From an uncultured Victivallales bacterium (GTDB taxonomy: Bacteria; Verrucomicrobiota; Lentisphaeria; Oligosphaerales; JAFGRS01), in contig CAILKC010000474.1 of NCBI GenBank assembly GCA_903834675.1, positions 1 to 25,950 of the forward strand: DNA of 25,950 nucleotides, given 5' to 3'. The notes below the pieces were generated by a model. It did not search any database and was not told the DNA's origin. It worked only from the letters and a program-made list of their open reading frames with translations. A program made the position numbers and the translations under genes. Shown here in pieces: positions 15,477 to 22,403 of the stretch. How positions within the stretch are numbered: position 1 is the first letter of the stretch; each line of letters starts with the position of its first letter.

Positions 15477-16007
15477 ATGCCAAACGAGTCCAACCAGGAG
15501 ATCCGACGCATGTTCCGCCAAGTCAAACTACCCGCAGGCGTTCCTGGGAGGCTGTTGCTGCACAGCATGCCTGGATGTTTCGAAACGCTCGAGCAGGTCT
15601 GGGAACACATCCGCACCAAGGGCGTGCAGTTCATCGTCAACCTGGCTCAGGCAGGCGAGACGCGGCGGAAGTCGCCCGCCTATGCCAAAGCACTGCTGAG
15701 CGGCCACGTGCCGTGTCCAGTCATCTCCTTTCCGGTGAAGGACTGCGGGACACCGCGCAGCCGGGAGGCATTCTGGGAGCTCGCTTTCGACCTGGCTCAG
15801 CGACTCAATGCCGGCGAGCGAATCCTCGTCCACTGTGCGGCCGGGGTCGGTCGAACGGGCTCCCTGGCGACGTGCATCCTGATCGCGCTCGGGGAAACGC
15901 CGGCGGCGGCCGCCGAGGCCGTCTGGGACGCCGGGTCCCAACCGGAGACCGACGGACAGATGGAACTGGTCGCCTGGTGTGCAGCACGGCGGGACGCCGG
16001 CCGCTGA
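15477..16007 (+). CDS. Dual-specificity/tyrosine-type phosphatase (CX5R)
   Basis: A 176-residue soluble phosphatase. GAGGAGG lies seven bases before ATG 15477. The signature loop is HCAAGVGRTG (119-128), with nucleophile C120 and phosphate-binding R126. PVKDCGTP (87-93) supplies D89 as a likely general acid. The short size, lack of extra recognition loops and KYxxL-free N-terminus place it with dual-specificity or cyclin-dependent-kinase-inhibitor-like phosphatases, which in bacteria may act on proteins, nucleotides or RNA ends. It lies 76 bases after the NMNAT-like gene on the same strand and is probably the last gene of that locus. Within an NAD/ADP-ribose context a small-molecule substrate, such as a phosphorylated ADP-ribose product, is conceivable, but nothing in the sequence decides this. 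Confidence 0.88.
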   Translation: MPNESNQEIRRMFRQVKLPAGVPGRLLLHSMPGCFETLEQVWEHIRTKGVQFIVNLAQAGETRRKSPAYAKALLSGHVPCPVISFPVKDCGTPRSREAFWELAFDLAQRLNAGERILVHCAAGVGRTGSLATCILIALGETPAAAAEAVWDAGSQPETDGQMELVAWCAARRDAGR

Positions 16008-16039
16008 AGGCGTGGGAGGAAAGTCCAGGCTGATTCTCC

Positions 16040-16181
16040 CGCTGAGGCGCCGAGGCGCTGAGGGTTCATTCATCGAGGCCATTCACCCCGCGGCTGGCGC
16101 CAAGTCTCTTCACGTGGTCGCCTTGCTCGCCACGGGCCCGATCGAGTTCTCCCTCTTCCTCTGCGCCCCCGCGCCTCTGCG
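16040..16181. repeat. Small element bounded by 23-bp imperfect inverted repeats
   Basis: The left arm at 16040-16062 (CGCTGAGGCGCCGAGGCGCT onward) and the right arm at 16159-16181 (CTCTGCGCCCCCGCGCCTCT onward) are inverted complements at 19 of 23 positions. They enclose about 96 bp without a gene. Such GCGCAGAGG/CCTCTGCGC words occur as non-coding elements in many GC-rich genomes. A MITE-like element or an intergenic hairpin is likely. It starts 33 bases after the phosphatase stop and could also end its transcript. Confidence 0.45.
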
Positions 16182-16309
16182 CGAGTCATCGTCGCATCTG
16201 GTTCCAGCGCTGCATCGCCTCGCAAATTCACCACGCCGTGGTCAAAGTGTCGCCATGTACCAACGACATACTGAGGCATTGATCGAGGTGGCGATACCCT
16301 CTGCCCCCA

Positions 16310-16362
16310 GGGGCTCTGAGCCACAGCCCCGTTGGGGCAGGGAAATGCACCTGAGTTGTAAC
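16310..16362 (+). repeat. 53-bp dispersed repeat, copy 1
   Basis: This segment matches 21767-21819 at 51 of 53 positions in the same orientation. It contains the hairpin CAGCCCCGTTGGGGCAG, whose reverse complement also occurs at 21641-21657. The copy ends two bases before the signal-peptide stub at 16365. Confidence 0.85.
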
Positions 16363-16364
16363 TG

Positions 16365-16514
16365 ATGAAGAAAGCCGCCGCTATATCACTGGCACTGCTG
16401 GCGGTTGTCGGTACCGGACTTGTGCTTTTCCGCCGGAATCAAGTACACCCCAGATCACGGCATGGGTGCTGCTATCGCTGGCCTGCAGTTCGGCACCTGC
16501 CGGGCCGCAGATGA
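16365..16514 (+). pseudogene. Signal-peptide stub of a secreted protein
   Basis: ATG 16365 opens MKKAAAISLALLAVVGTGLV, then LFRR: two lysines, an 18-residue hydrophobic core and a charged end, a textbook signal peptide or membrane anchor. After about residue 26 the frame turns into composition-driven residues and stops at 16514. The gene was probably cut off shortly after its signal sequence. It sits directly against the 53-bp repeat. The rest of 16182-16551 has no supported gene. Confidence 0.4.
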
Positions 16515-16551
16515 GCTGGTAGGTCGGCAGGTTGAACCCCTGAGGCCGCCA

Positions 16552-17463
16552 CTACTCCCAAGTCAGGGGAGCAACGCCGACACCACGGAAAGGATAGTCG
16601 GCGCTGGAGATGAACCATTGCCCGTCCTCCGCCCGGATGATCTCGGGCGCATGGACCGTGATCTCGGCGAGCGGCGGGCGGCCGTGGAAGTCGGCAGGGG
16701 AATCTGAGCAGTGGACGTAGGTCTTCGGGCAGTAGCCGGACGTGCTCTTGTCGGCGGTGTCCCAGAGCGTCCAGAACAGGTAGAACAACCCGTCCAGGGG
16801 GATGAGAACCGGGGACTCGGCCTGGTAGCTCTCGGCCTCGGGCCGGTAGATCGTGAGCGGTTCCGACCACGTGCGAAAATCCGTGGACGTCACCAGGTTG
16901 ACCCCGTTGCCGTCACAGCGCAGAAGGTAGTAGCACTTGTCCCAAAAGCGGATGTACGGATCCCGGTTGCCGCCTTTGGCCGGTAGCCGCCCTCGGGCTT
17001 CCCAGGTGTGGAGGTCCATGGAGGCGGCCTGTCCGAGCCTGCTGCCCACGAGCAGATACTCATCGTCTATCTTGATGGCTGCCGGGGCCCAACCGCAGTC
17101 ACTTACTGAAATCTTGGGCAGGTCGTGCCACGACTGGAAGCTGACCGCCTGCGCAAACGTGCCTTGCGGAGCGACGGCATGGAAGCACAGTCCTTCGCCG
17201 CAGTGCCCATTGTCCCCGGTCACCCAGGGTTTCGTGATGCCGAAGCAGTGCCAGCGCTGGTCAGGGCCCTTGATGAACGTGTGGTCATTGGTCCGCCATT
17301 CCGGATAGGTCACGCCTTGGGTGTAGGTGATGTGGCCATCCGCTGTGCTGACGGTCGGCAGCGGGAAGGTATCCGCCTCCGGCTTGTAGATGTTGACGAA
17401 GGGTCCCGTAACCCTGGGAATGCGACAGCTGCGGGGTGATTTCGTTACTACTTGAGTCGACAT
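16552..17463 (-). CDS. Beta-propeller glycoside hydrolase, GH43/GH32-like
   Basis: A 303-residue protein starting at ATG 17463 (MSTQVVTKSP), with AAGGA about 11 bases upstream; the frame runs open to 17835 without support. It has the repeated blade pattern of five-bladed beta-propeller enzymes: HITYTQGVTYPEWRTNDHTF, DCGWAPAAIKIDDEYLLVGS, GGNRDPYIRFWDKCYYLL (164-181), STDFRTWSEPL, and AESPVLIPLDGLFYLFWT (215-232). D168 in NRDP and E216 in ESP fit the usual stabiliser and acid positions, and HAPEII (271-276) is a further blade motif. There is no signal peptide, so it acts in the cytoplasm on imported oligosaccharides or glycosides. The exact CAZy family (GH43, GH32, GH130 or related) cannot be settled by eye. 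Confidence 0.75.
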   Translation of the reverse strand: MSTQVVTKSPRSCRIPRVTGPFVNIYKPEADTFPLPTVSTADGHITYTQGVTYPEWRTNDHTFIKGPDQRWHCFGITKPWVTGDNGHCGEGLCFHAVAPQGTFAQAVSFQSWHDLPKISVSDCGWAPAAIKIDDEYLLVGSRLGQAASMDLHTWEARGRLPAKGGNRDPYIRFWDKCYYLLRCDGNGVNLVTSTDFRTWSEPLTIYRPEAESYQAESPVLIPLDGLFYLFWTLWDTADKSTSGYCPKTYVHCSDSPADFHGRPPLAEITVHAPEIIRAEDGQWFISSADYPFRGVGVAPLTWE

Positions 17464-17685
17464 GCTCGGCACTTCCTTCGGTGATGAACGACCGGCGCTA
17501 GGTCCGACCCTGCGGGCCCCCTCGTACTTTGGCAGAACTGGCACGTTGCGCAACCGGGGTGCCAGGCACGTGATCGGGTGGTAGGGCGCCGGCCTCTTGT
17601 CCCCAACTGCCCAGCCTGCGGCACCGCTGGGCCAACTCAGTACCCCTGTCCCTGCCGCCGTCTTTTCCGGGCCAGTTCGCCCGCG

Positions 17686-18108
17686 CCATTGCGTCCGCGC
17701 CTGTCGCCTGATGGGAACTTCAACGACATGGGGGCGCCGGATTTCCGCGAGACATTCACCTATGTTGCCGCGCAGTTGAACGCCTTCGGGTTGGCGTACC
17801 TGCATGTGCTGGACGGGCTGGCATTTGGATTCCACGAGCAGGGCAAACCGATGACCCTCGCGGAGTTCCGCGCCGTGTTCTCGGGGCCGCTGCTGGGGAA
17901 TTGCGGCTACACGCAGGAAACGGCGGCGGAGGCGATGGCCTCTGGCAAGGCTTATCTCATCGCGTTCGGACGGCCCTTCCTGAGCAATCCCGACCTCGTG
18001 GAACGCTTCGCGAACGGCTGGGAACTGAGTCCGCCGGCGGAGTTGAAGGTGTGGTCGGCGCCGACCGCGCGGGGGTACCCCGACTTCCCGTCACATCCCC
18101 GTGCCTGA
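17686..18108 (+). pseudogene. C-terminal fragment of an Old Yellow Enzyme (NemA-like) gene
   Basis: The frame reads RLSPDGNFNDMGAPDFRETF, then AFGLAYLHVLDG, LGNCGYTQETAAEAM, LIAFGRPFLSNPDLVERFAN, and ends near GYPDFP at TGA 18108. This order (RLSP...FND, AYLH, G.YT...A, AFGRPFxxNPDL, GYxDFP) is the C-terminal 40% of alkene reductases of the NADH:flavin oxidoreductase/Old Yellow Enzyme family, about 140 of about 360 residues. The N-terminal flavin-barrel half is absent and the upstream open frame (from 17578) does not resemble the family. It is a 5'-truncated relic with no start or ribosome site. The cut lies between the GH43-like gene start (17463) and 17686. Confidence 0.8.
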
Positions 18109-18128
18109 CGGGGGCGGCGCACAACGCG

Positions 18129-18257
18129 ATGGGCTTCGTCGCCTCCGCCGCCAAGGCCATCAAGATCAAGACCCCCCTCACCCTGGTAGAAGGCGGCTGG
18201 GCCCCTCAGAAGAGCTTCTCGGGCCGAGGGTATGGGCCTCTGGTCGACGGAGTCTGA
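18129..18257 (+). pseudogene. Short unidentified coding-like fragment
   Basis: ATG 18129 to TGA 18257 reads 42 residues, MGFVASAAKAIKIKTPLTLV then EGGWAPQKSFSGRGYGPLVD, with strongly coding-like codon use and no GC-driven filler. A few residues before the ATG (AAHNA) continue the same style, so this is probably the C-terminus of a lost gene. I do not recognise the family. It lies between the Old Yellow Enzyme scrap and the stop of the MauE-like gene on the other strand. Confidence 0.35.
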
Positions 18258-18263
18258 GACCGG

Positions 18264-19229
18264 TCAGCGCGCGGGCGACCCCCACGACGCGAGCTGGGCC
18301 GGGTCGAAGGTGTCGCGGTCCCAGAAAGCGCGAACCTGTCCGTTCTGAAGCAGATAGAGGCGAGGCGGGTTCTCCCCGATGTAGTTGAAGAACACGCCGG
18401 GCTCGACGCAGGTGAAGCGGAAAGCCGTGTTGGTCTGAGCGAGGAAGGCCGGCGCGTCGGCTGCCTTGCCGTAGCAGATCAGGTAGACGGGGGGCAGAGG
18501 CCCTTGCCGAGACCGTTCGCCAAGGCTGGAGACCAGGTCGTGGCAGTGCTCACATTCGAGACTCACGAACGCCACCAGGCAGGTGCCCTTGGTGAGGTCG
18601 GCGATCTGACCATCGAACTCGCGGAACCTGGCGAACTGGCTCTCTTGGGGTTCCGGGGGGATGCCGGTCTGGATCGGCTCAACCGCGATGTGCCGGATCG
18701 GGAACCCCAGGCCGACGACCAGGGCGCAGGCCACGGCAAGGCCGACCGGCACGCCCCATGCGCCCCGGGGCCACGCCTTGGTGCGCCAGTGGAGGTACAG
18801 GACGATGGTCAGGAGCGCCGCGTTCTTGAACAGCGAATGCAGAGGAGACATGGGGAGCAGTTCACCGAAGCAATGGCAGGAAGAGGTGTCGCCCTTCACG
18901 AACGCCAGGTAGGTCAGGTAAGCGCTGAAGCCCAGCAGCATGCCGCAGGCTGCCGGCAGCGTGAAGCGTCGGAACCAGGCCTTTGTGAAACAGGCCAAAC
19001 CCAGGAAGAGTTCCGCCGCCAGCAGGCCTCGCACCGCGTAGGCTGCTACCTGCCGCGACGCAAGCAGGTTCTGCTGCACCACGTACAGCTCGAAGGCGCC
19101 CAGGGACATCATCTTGGCCACGGCTGAGATCACAAAGACGCAGCCCAGAAACCAAGCCAGAGCGGGAGTCTTCCATGACGATACGGGCGGCGGCAGTTGG
19201 GCCGTTGCAGGACCATCGGCGTCAGGCAT
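18264..19229 (-). CDS. MauE/DoxX-like membrane protein with C-terminal thioredoxin-like domain
   Basis: A 321-residue protein starting at ATG 19229 with GGAGG seven bases upstream. Membrane helices are at about 21-41, 61-81, 89-111, 133-148 and 157-176. TSSCHCFGE (116-123) between helices matches the CxC loop of MauE-family proteins, which resemble DoxX and take part in periplasmic disulfide or electron transfer. Residues about 200-321 form a thioredoxin-like tail: CLVAFVSLECEHC (217-229) carries the CxxC pair C226/C229, and PPRLYLLQNGQVRAFW is a late strand with the usual proline nearby. The tail should face the periplasm. Likely role: a thiol-disulfide carrier for secreted proteins. Related fusions occur in Bacteroidetes, Planctomycetes and other phyla. 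No partner gene is adjacent. Confidence 0.8.
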   Translation of the reverse strand: MPDADGPATAQLPPPVSSWKTPALAWFLGCVFVISAVAKMMSLGAFELYVVQQNLLASRQVAAYAVRGLLAAELFLGLACFTKAWFRRFTLPAACGMLLGFSAYLTYLAFVKGDTSSCHCFGELLPMSPLHSLFKNAALLTIVLYLHWRTKAWPRGAWGVPVGLAVACALVVGLGFPIRHIAVEPIQTGIPPEPQESQFARFREFDGQIADLTKGTCLVAFVSLECEHCHDLVSSLGERSRQGPLPPVYLICYGKAADAPAFLAQTNTAFRFTCVEPGVFFNYIGENPPRLYLLQNGQVRAFWDRDTFDPAQLASWGSPAR

Positions 19230-19507
19230 CTGTGTCCTCCTGCAGGAGTTGGTGGAGAAGCGACCTCGACACTGTAGCCGCTTCGCCTGCCGGGCCAAGG
19301 ACAGACGACACGGGTATCCGCGCACTGCGCTTCGCGATCTCAACGGGTCTATCCTTGGACGGTTCCGGAGTCTCCTCCGTCACCGCAGCCAACGCCGCAG
19401 CAGACCCTTGCGGGAGGGCGAAAGCCTCTACGCCGGTCTACGACGGTATGGGCTGGTCTACCTGTGCGGACCGCCCTGCGAATGCCTAGGGCTAAAAGAC
19501 TGTCGGT

Positions 19508-19576
19508 GAGCCGTATACGGGAAATCTGTACGTACGGTTCGACGAGGGGCGCGGGCAGCCCCCGCGCCTACTCTAC
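19508..19576 (+). mobile_element. Group II intron remnant: domain V, domain VI and 3' end
   Basis: GAGCCGTATACGGGAAATCT (19508 onward) continuing to GTACGTACGGTTC (19540) is a 33-34-base domain V. The outer stem pairs GAGCCGTA with TACGGTTC, includes the AGC catalytic triad, and has the two-base CG bulge and GAAA-type loop. A GC hairpin (GGGGCGCGGGCAGCCCCCGC, 19546-19565) stands where domain VI belongs, and CCTACTCTAC (19567-19576) is a typical group II 3' end. No reverse transcriptase or 5' domains are visible in 19230-19507, which holds no supported gene, so the intron is 5'-truncated and cannot move. The exon junction would be at 19576/19577. Confidence 0.75.
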
Positions 19577-19685
19577 TGTCAGCCGTGGTTCATCTGAGGT
19601 CTGGTCATCGTAGACCTCAACCGCCCGCTCGTCGGAGAAGACGCTGTCTGCTTCCTTGGAATGCGCCCCTGCACGCCACGTGTTG

Positions 19686-21458
19686 TCAGCGGAACATCGG
19701 GAGATGCCGACCCGGAGGGCTGACACCCACGACCTGGGGACCAACCCATTCGAGGGACAGCGGCTCGTTACGGCCCGCGACACTGGTTGGCGTGAAGGTC
19801 TGTGTGAATCGCGGGACGGGCCATGACAGACGCAAGACCTCGCCCTTCCTTACGTCGTGGCAGACCACGTACGCATTCTGAGGGCCGCCCCACTCCACGG
19901 GCACGGTTCCGCCGTTGCGCGCCAGCACCACGCGTCCGCGCTCCGCCCAAGCGGGCGGCCGCAACAAGAACCGGCCGACCCTGAACGCGGCCACTTCGTA
20001 TCCGCCATCCTCCGGCCGCCAGGCAGCGACTCGCGCGGCCGGGTGTTCCCGTGTAAACGCCAGGTTCACCCGCACCTCGTCCTGGTGTTCTTCCACGGCC
20101 GAGCGCCAGGCTTCCCAGATGCCCCGGAACCCCTCGGGCGGACAGCACCCCATCATGTGAATCCCGTTGTTGGCGATGCCGGGCGCGCCCAGCGCCGGAT
20201 TGCCGGGATAGCTGACCCAATCGTCAAACGTGGCCTGTGCGACGAAACCTCCTTCGAGTCTGCGGAGTTCGCGCAGGGCATGCTCAACCACCATGGTCGG
20301 CTTGTCCGTGTGCAGACGCCGAAACAGCTCCTCGAAGGCATCGGTAAGAAAGAACTGCGACCTCGCCAGCGTGTTGCGCACCGTGCGCTCGATAGGGTCC
20401 CAGTAGGAGGGGGAGACGCCTTGGGCGAGCCAGGTGCCCAGGCTGATCATATCCCCCACCACGCAGATTTCTGTCCGGTATTCAGGCTGGGGGATGTGCT
20501 CCGGGTACCAGCCATGGTCCGTCCCATGCGACAACGTGAACTCGTAGACCTTGCGCGCCCACTCCGTGTAGCGCCGCTCGCCCAGCACGGCCCCCAGGTG
20601 TGCCACGCCCCAGACGGCATGCGTGTGGCAATGCACGTGGCCCGTGTAGGCGCCAGAGTCGGCGTCCACCCGCTGCGTTCCCATGTCCGGCTGGCTCCCG
20701 GCCAGGAAGCCTTCGGCAAAGGCTTTGGCCAGCGCCAGCGCCTCTTCGTCCCCGCAGGTCTCCCAATAGTGAACCAGCGGTTCGACAATGAACGGGTAAT
20801 TGCGGCCATGCTGCTGACACCAGCCCTCCAGGAGCCATTGCCCGTTTTTCCACGGGGCGATGCCCATGTACCAGGCCTTGTCTCCATCCCACTGCGCCAG
20901 GCGGCGCAAAGCCTCGAATACCTGCCGCGCGCGTTGTCGGGCGCTCTTGTCCCCTTGTCGAGCGTAAAGCTCGCACAGGGTCACGAGCGCTTTCGCGCTG
21001 GTCCATGTCCCGACATAGCATCCCTCCTCCAGGCGTCCGGTATAGGCTGAGGGATTGATCCACGCCAAGCCGTCATCGCGCAGGTAGTCAAGCACACGCG
21101 CCCGGACGCCTTGCTCGACGGGGCAGGCGTCTGGCTCACCGGCCATAGCCCGCAGGTGGCGGTACTGCCACTCCATGCGGCTGTCCGTATCGCCCAAAGA
21201 GATGGGGTCGTACCCGTAAACGTTCGGCCGCACCCATTCTGGGTAATGGCCGGGAATGCCGAGTGGGCCCAGGGAGAACTTGCATTCAAAACCTCGTGAG
21301 GGATCCGGATTGCCGCGCAGGTAATTGAGCCCGGCCCGCGCCATGGCGACCAACTGCAACGGGTCGGGAACACCAGCCGTCTTGGCTTCGTCTCCTTTCC
21401 CCGCTACCGTCAACATGCCCCGGAAATGCGCGCCGAGGTGAACGGCGGGATTACTCAT
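19686..21458 (-). CDS. GH127-like (DUF1680-type) zinc-dependent glycosidase
   Basis: A 590-residue protein from ATG 21458, with AAGGAGG upstream. It is helix-rich with an (alpha/alpha)6-barrel feel (SAKALVTLCELYARQGDKSA; HVHCHTHAVWGVAHLGAVLG) and a beta-rich C-terminal third. YRTEICVVGDMISLGTWLAQ gives E330 and C332, and GIHMMGCCPPEGFRGIWEAW gives C438 and C439. In the GH127 beta-L-arabinofuranosidase HypBA1, one Glu and three Cys in exactly this ExC...CC arrangement bind the catalytic zinc, so the active site looks complete although overall similarity is distant. No signal peptide: a cytoplasmic enzyme, probably removing arabinofuranose or a related sugar. It lies on the same strand as the other sugar and glycyl-radical genes, with repeats between, so it is probably transcribed separately. 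Confidence 0.75.
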   Translation of the reverse strand: MSNPAVHLGAHFRGMLTVAGKGDEAKTAGVPDPLQLVAMARAGLNYLRGNPDPSRGFECKFSLGPLGIPGHYPEWVRPNVYGYDPISLGDTDSRMEWQYRHLRAMAGEPDACPVEQGVRARVLDYLRDDGLAWINPSAYTGRLEEGCYVGTWTSAKALVTLCELYARQGDKSARQRARQVFEALRRLAQWDGDKAWYMGIAPWKNGQWLLEGWCQQHGRNYPFIVEPLVHYWETCGDEEALALAKAFAEGFLAGSQPDMGTQRVDADSGAYTGHVHCHTHAVWGVAHLGAVLGERRYTEWARKVYEFTLSHGTDHGWYPEHIPQPEYRTEICVVGDMISLGTWLAQGVSPSYWDPIERTVRNTLARSQFFLTDAFEELFRRLHTDKPTMVVEHALRELRRLEGGFVAQATFDDWVSYPGNPALGAPGIANNGIHMMGCCPPEGFRGIWEAWRSAVEEHQDEVRVNLAFTREHPAARVAAWRPEDGGYEVAAFRVGRFLLRPPAWAERGRVVLARNGGTVPVEWGGPQNAYVVCHDVRKGEVLRLSWPVPRFTQTFTPTSVAGRNEPLSLEWVGPQVVGVSPPGRHLPMFR

Positions 21459-21640
21459 GGCTACCTATTCCTCCTTCTTGTTCCAAGTGAACGTGATATG
21501 GGCGTCCAATCGTAGAACTCGGGAAGGACGCCGATGAACCATGCCCTTGCCCACTGGGCGGCAGCTTATCACGCGGCTGGAACTTGGCAATACGTCTTCA
21601 TGTTTGAATACATGTGACGACTCCGGTGCAACTGCGTATC

Positions 21641-21924
21641 CTGCCCCAACGGGGCTGCGTACCCAAGCCCAGGGTTGGCCGCGGCGTCGGCCAACCCTGG
21701 GTGAACAAGGCAGCAGACCCATCCTACCCCATGTGACCCAGGGTAGCGGCACCATGGCCGCAACCCGGGGCTCCGAGCCACAGCCCCGTTGGGGCAGGGA
21801 AATGCACCCGAGTTGTAACCTGAGTAGTTACGAATACATAAATAATAGCGACCTGTGCAATACGGATGGGCCGTGGTATTCAGCCCCAAAGGGGCGTTCC
21901 GGGCGCCCAGGGCAACGCCCTGGG
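21641..21924. repeat. Cluster of dispersed hairpin repeats
   Basis: This 280-bp stretch is a string of hairpins: CTGCCCCAACGGGGCTG (21641-21657); a 14-bp perfect stem with six-base loop, CCCAGGGTTGGCCG (21668-21681) with its complement (21688-21701); CAGCCCCAAAGGGGCG (21881-21896); and CCCAGGGC/GCCCTGGG with loop AAC (21906-21924). The third is the exact reverse complement of 25918-25933 and the fourth recurs at 25822-25840. No gene is supported in 21459-21939; the open frames there read through repeats. Confidence 0.85.
21767..21819 (+). repeat. 53-bp dispersed repeat, copy 2
   Basis: Same orientation and 51 of 53 bases identical to 16310-16362. The two differences are single transitions. 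It is embedded in the larger hairpin cluster and ends at the same GAGTTGTAAC word as the first copy. Confidence 0.85.
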
Positions 21925-21939
21925 TTTGATGGCAACTCC

Positions 21940-22227
21940 GATGGGACGACGCACGACGTCGGCACCAAGAAACCGAATGCCTGGGGCTTGTACGACATGC
22001 ACGGCAACGTCTGGGAGTGGTGCGCGGACCGGTACGGCGCCTACGCGGCCGCGGCCGCCACCGACCCGGCCGGCCCGGACAAGGGTAAGACCCGCGCCCA
22101 CCGCGGCGGCGGCTGGAACTTTGCCGCCGGGAATTGCCGTTCGGCCAGCCGCGGCCAGCTCGGCCCGGCCAGCCGCTACGAACGGCTCGGTTTCCGCGTC
22201 GCCTGTACCCCTGCGGATTCGCCGTAG
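21940..22227 (+). pseudogene. C-terminal fragment of a SUMF1/formylglycine-generating-enzyme-type protein
   Basis: The frame reads HDVGTKKPNAWGLYDMHGNV then WEWCADRYG, AHRGGGWNFAAGNCRSASRG and RLGFRVA, ending at TAG 22227. NxxGLYDMxGNVWEW...RGGxW...CRSAxR...GFRxA is the unmistakable C-terminal half of the FGE-sulfatase (SUMF1) domain. About 95 residues remain of a domain of about 250; the N-terminal half is missing and is replaced by the hairpin repeats that end at 21924. With no start codon in context or ribosome site, it is a 5'-truncated relic. It may have belonged to a secreted SUMF1-domain protein of the kind common in Planctomycetota-like genomes. Confidence 0.85.
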
Positions 22228-22231
22228 GCAT

Positions 22232-22354
22232 CGGTGTCGTACCATGGGAGCAGGTTCGGCGCTCTCGCTGGAGGTCGGGGTAACGGCACCAGGCATCGTT
22301 GTGGCACCACTTGGGTTCCTCCTTCAGCCAGTGCCCCAGCTTCTTGCAGCATGT
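22232..22354 (-). pseudogene. Cysteine-rich coding-like fragment
   Basis: Opposite the end of the SUMF1 relic, the minus strand reads CCKKLGHWLKEEPKWCHNDA, then WCRYPDLQRERRTCS, about 41 residues. It has five cysteines, many lysines and acidic residues, and few of the R/G/P/A runs that chance frames show in this DNA. It has no start or natural stop in context. It is probably a scrap of a small zinc-ribbon or secreted domain. I cannot name it. Confidence 0.25.
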
Positions 22355-22403
22355 CTGAGGTGCGCCGGACCGCAGGCGGGGCGTTGCTCTCCAGTGCGGC
22401 GGA

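Noticed and set aside
17464..17835. N-terminal extension of the GH43-like protein
   Set aside because: Basic, low-complexity translation with no signal peptide or blade pattern; ATG 17463 is a natural start.
22080..22227. SUMF1 tail as the variable region of a diversity-generating retroelement
   Set aside because: No reverse transcriptase and no template repeat were seen, and the tail lacks the adenine-derived Asn-rich pattern; it reads as a plain truncated SUMF1 domain.
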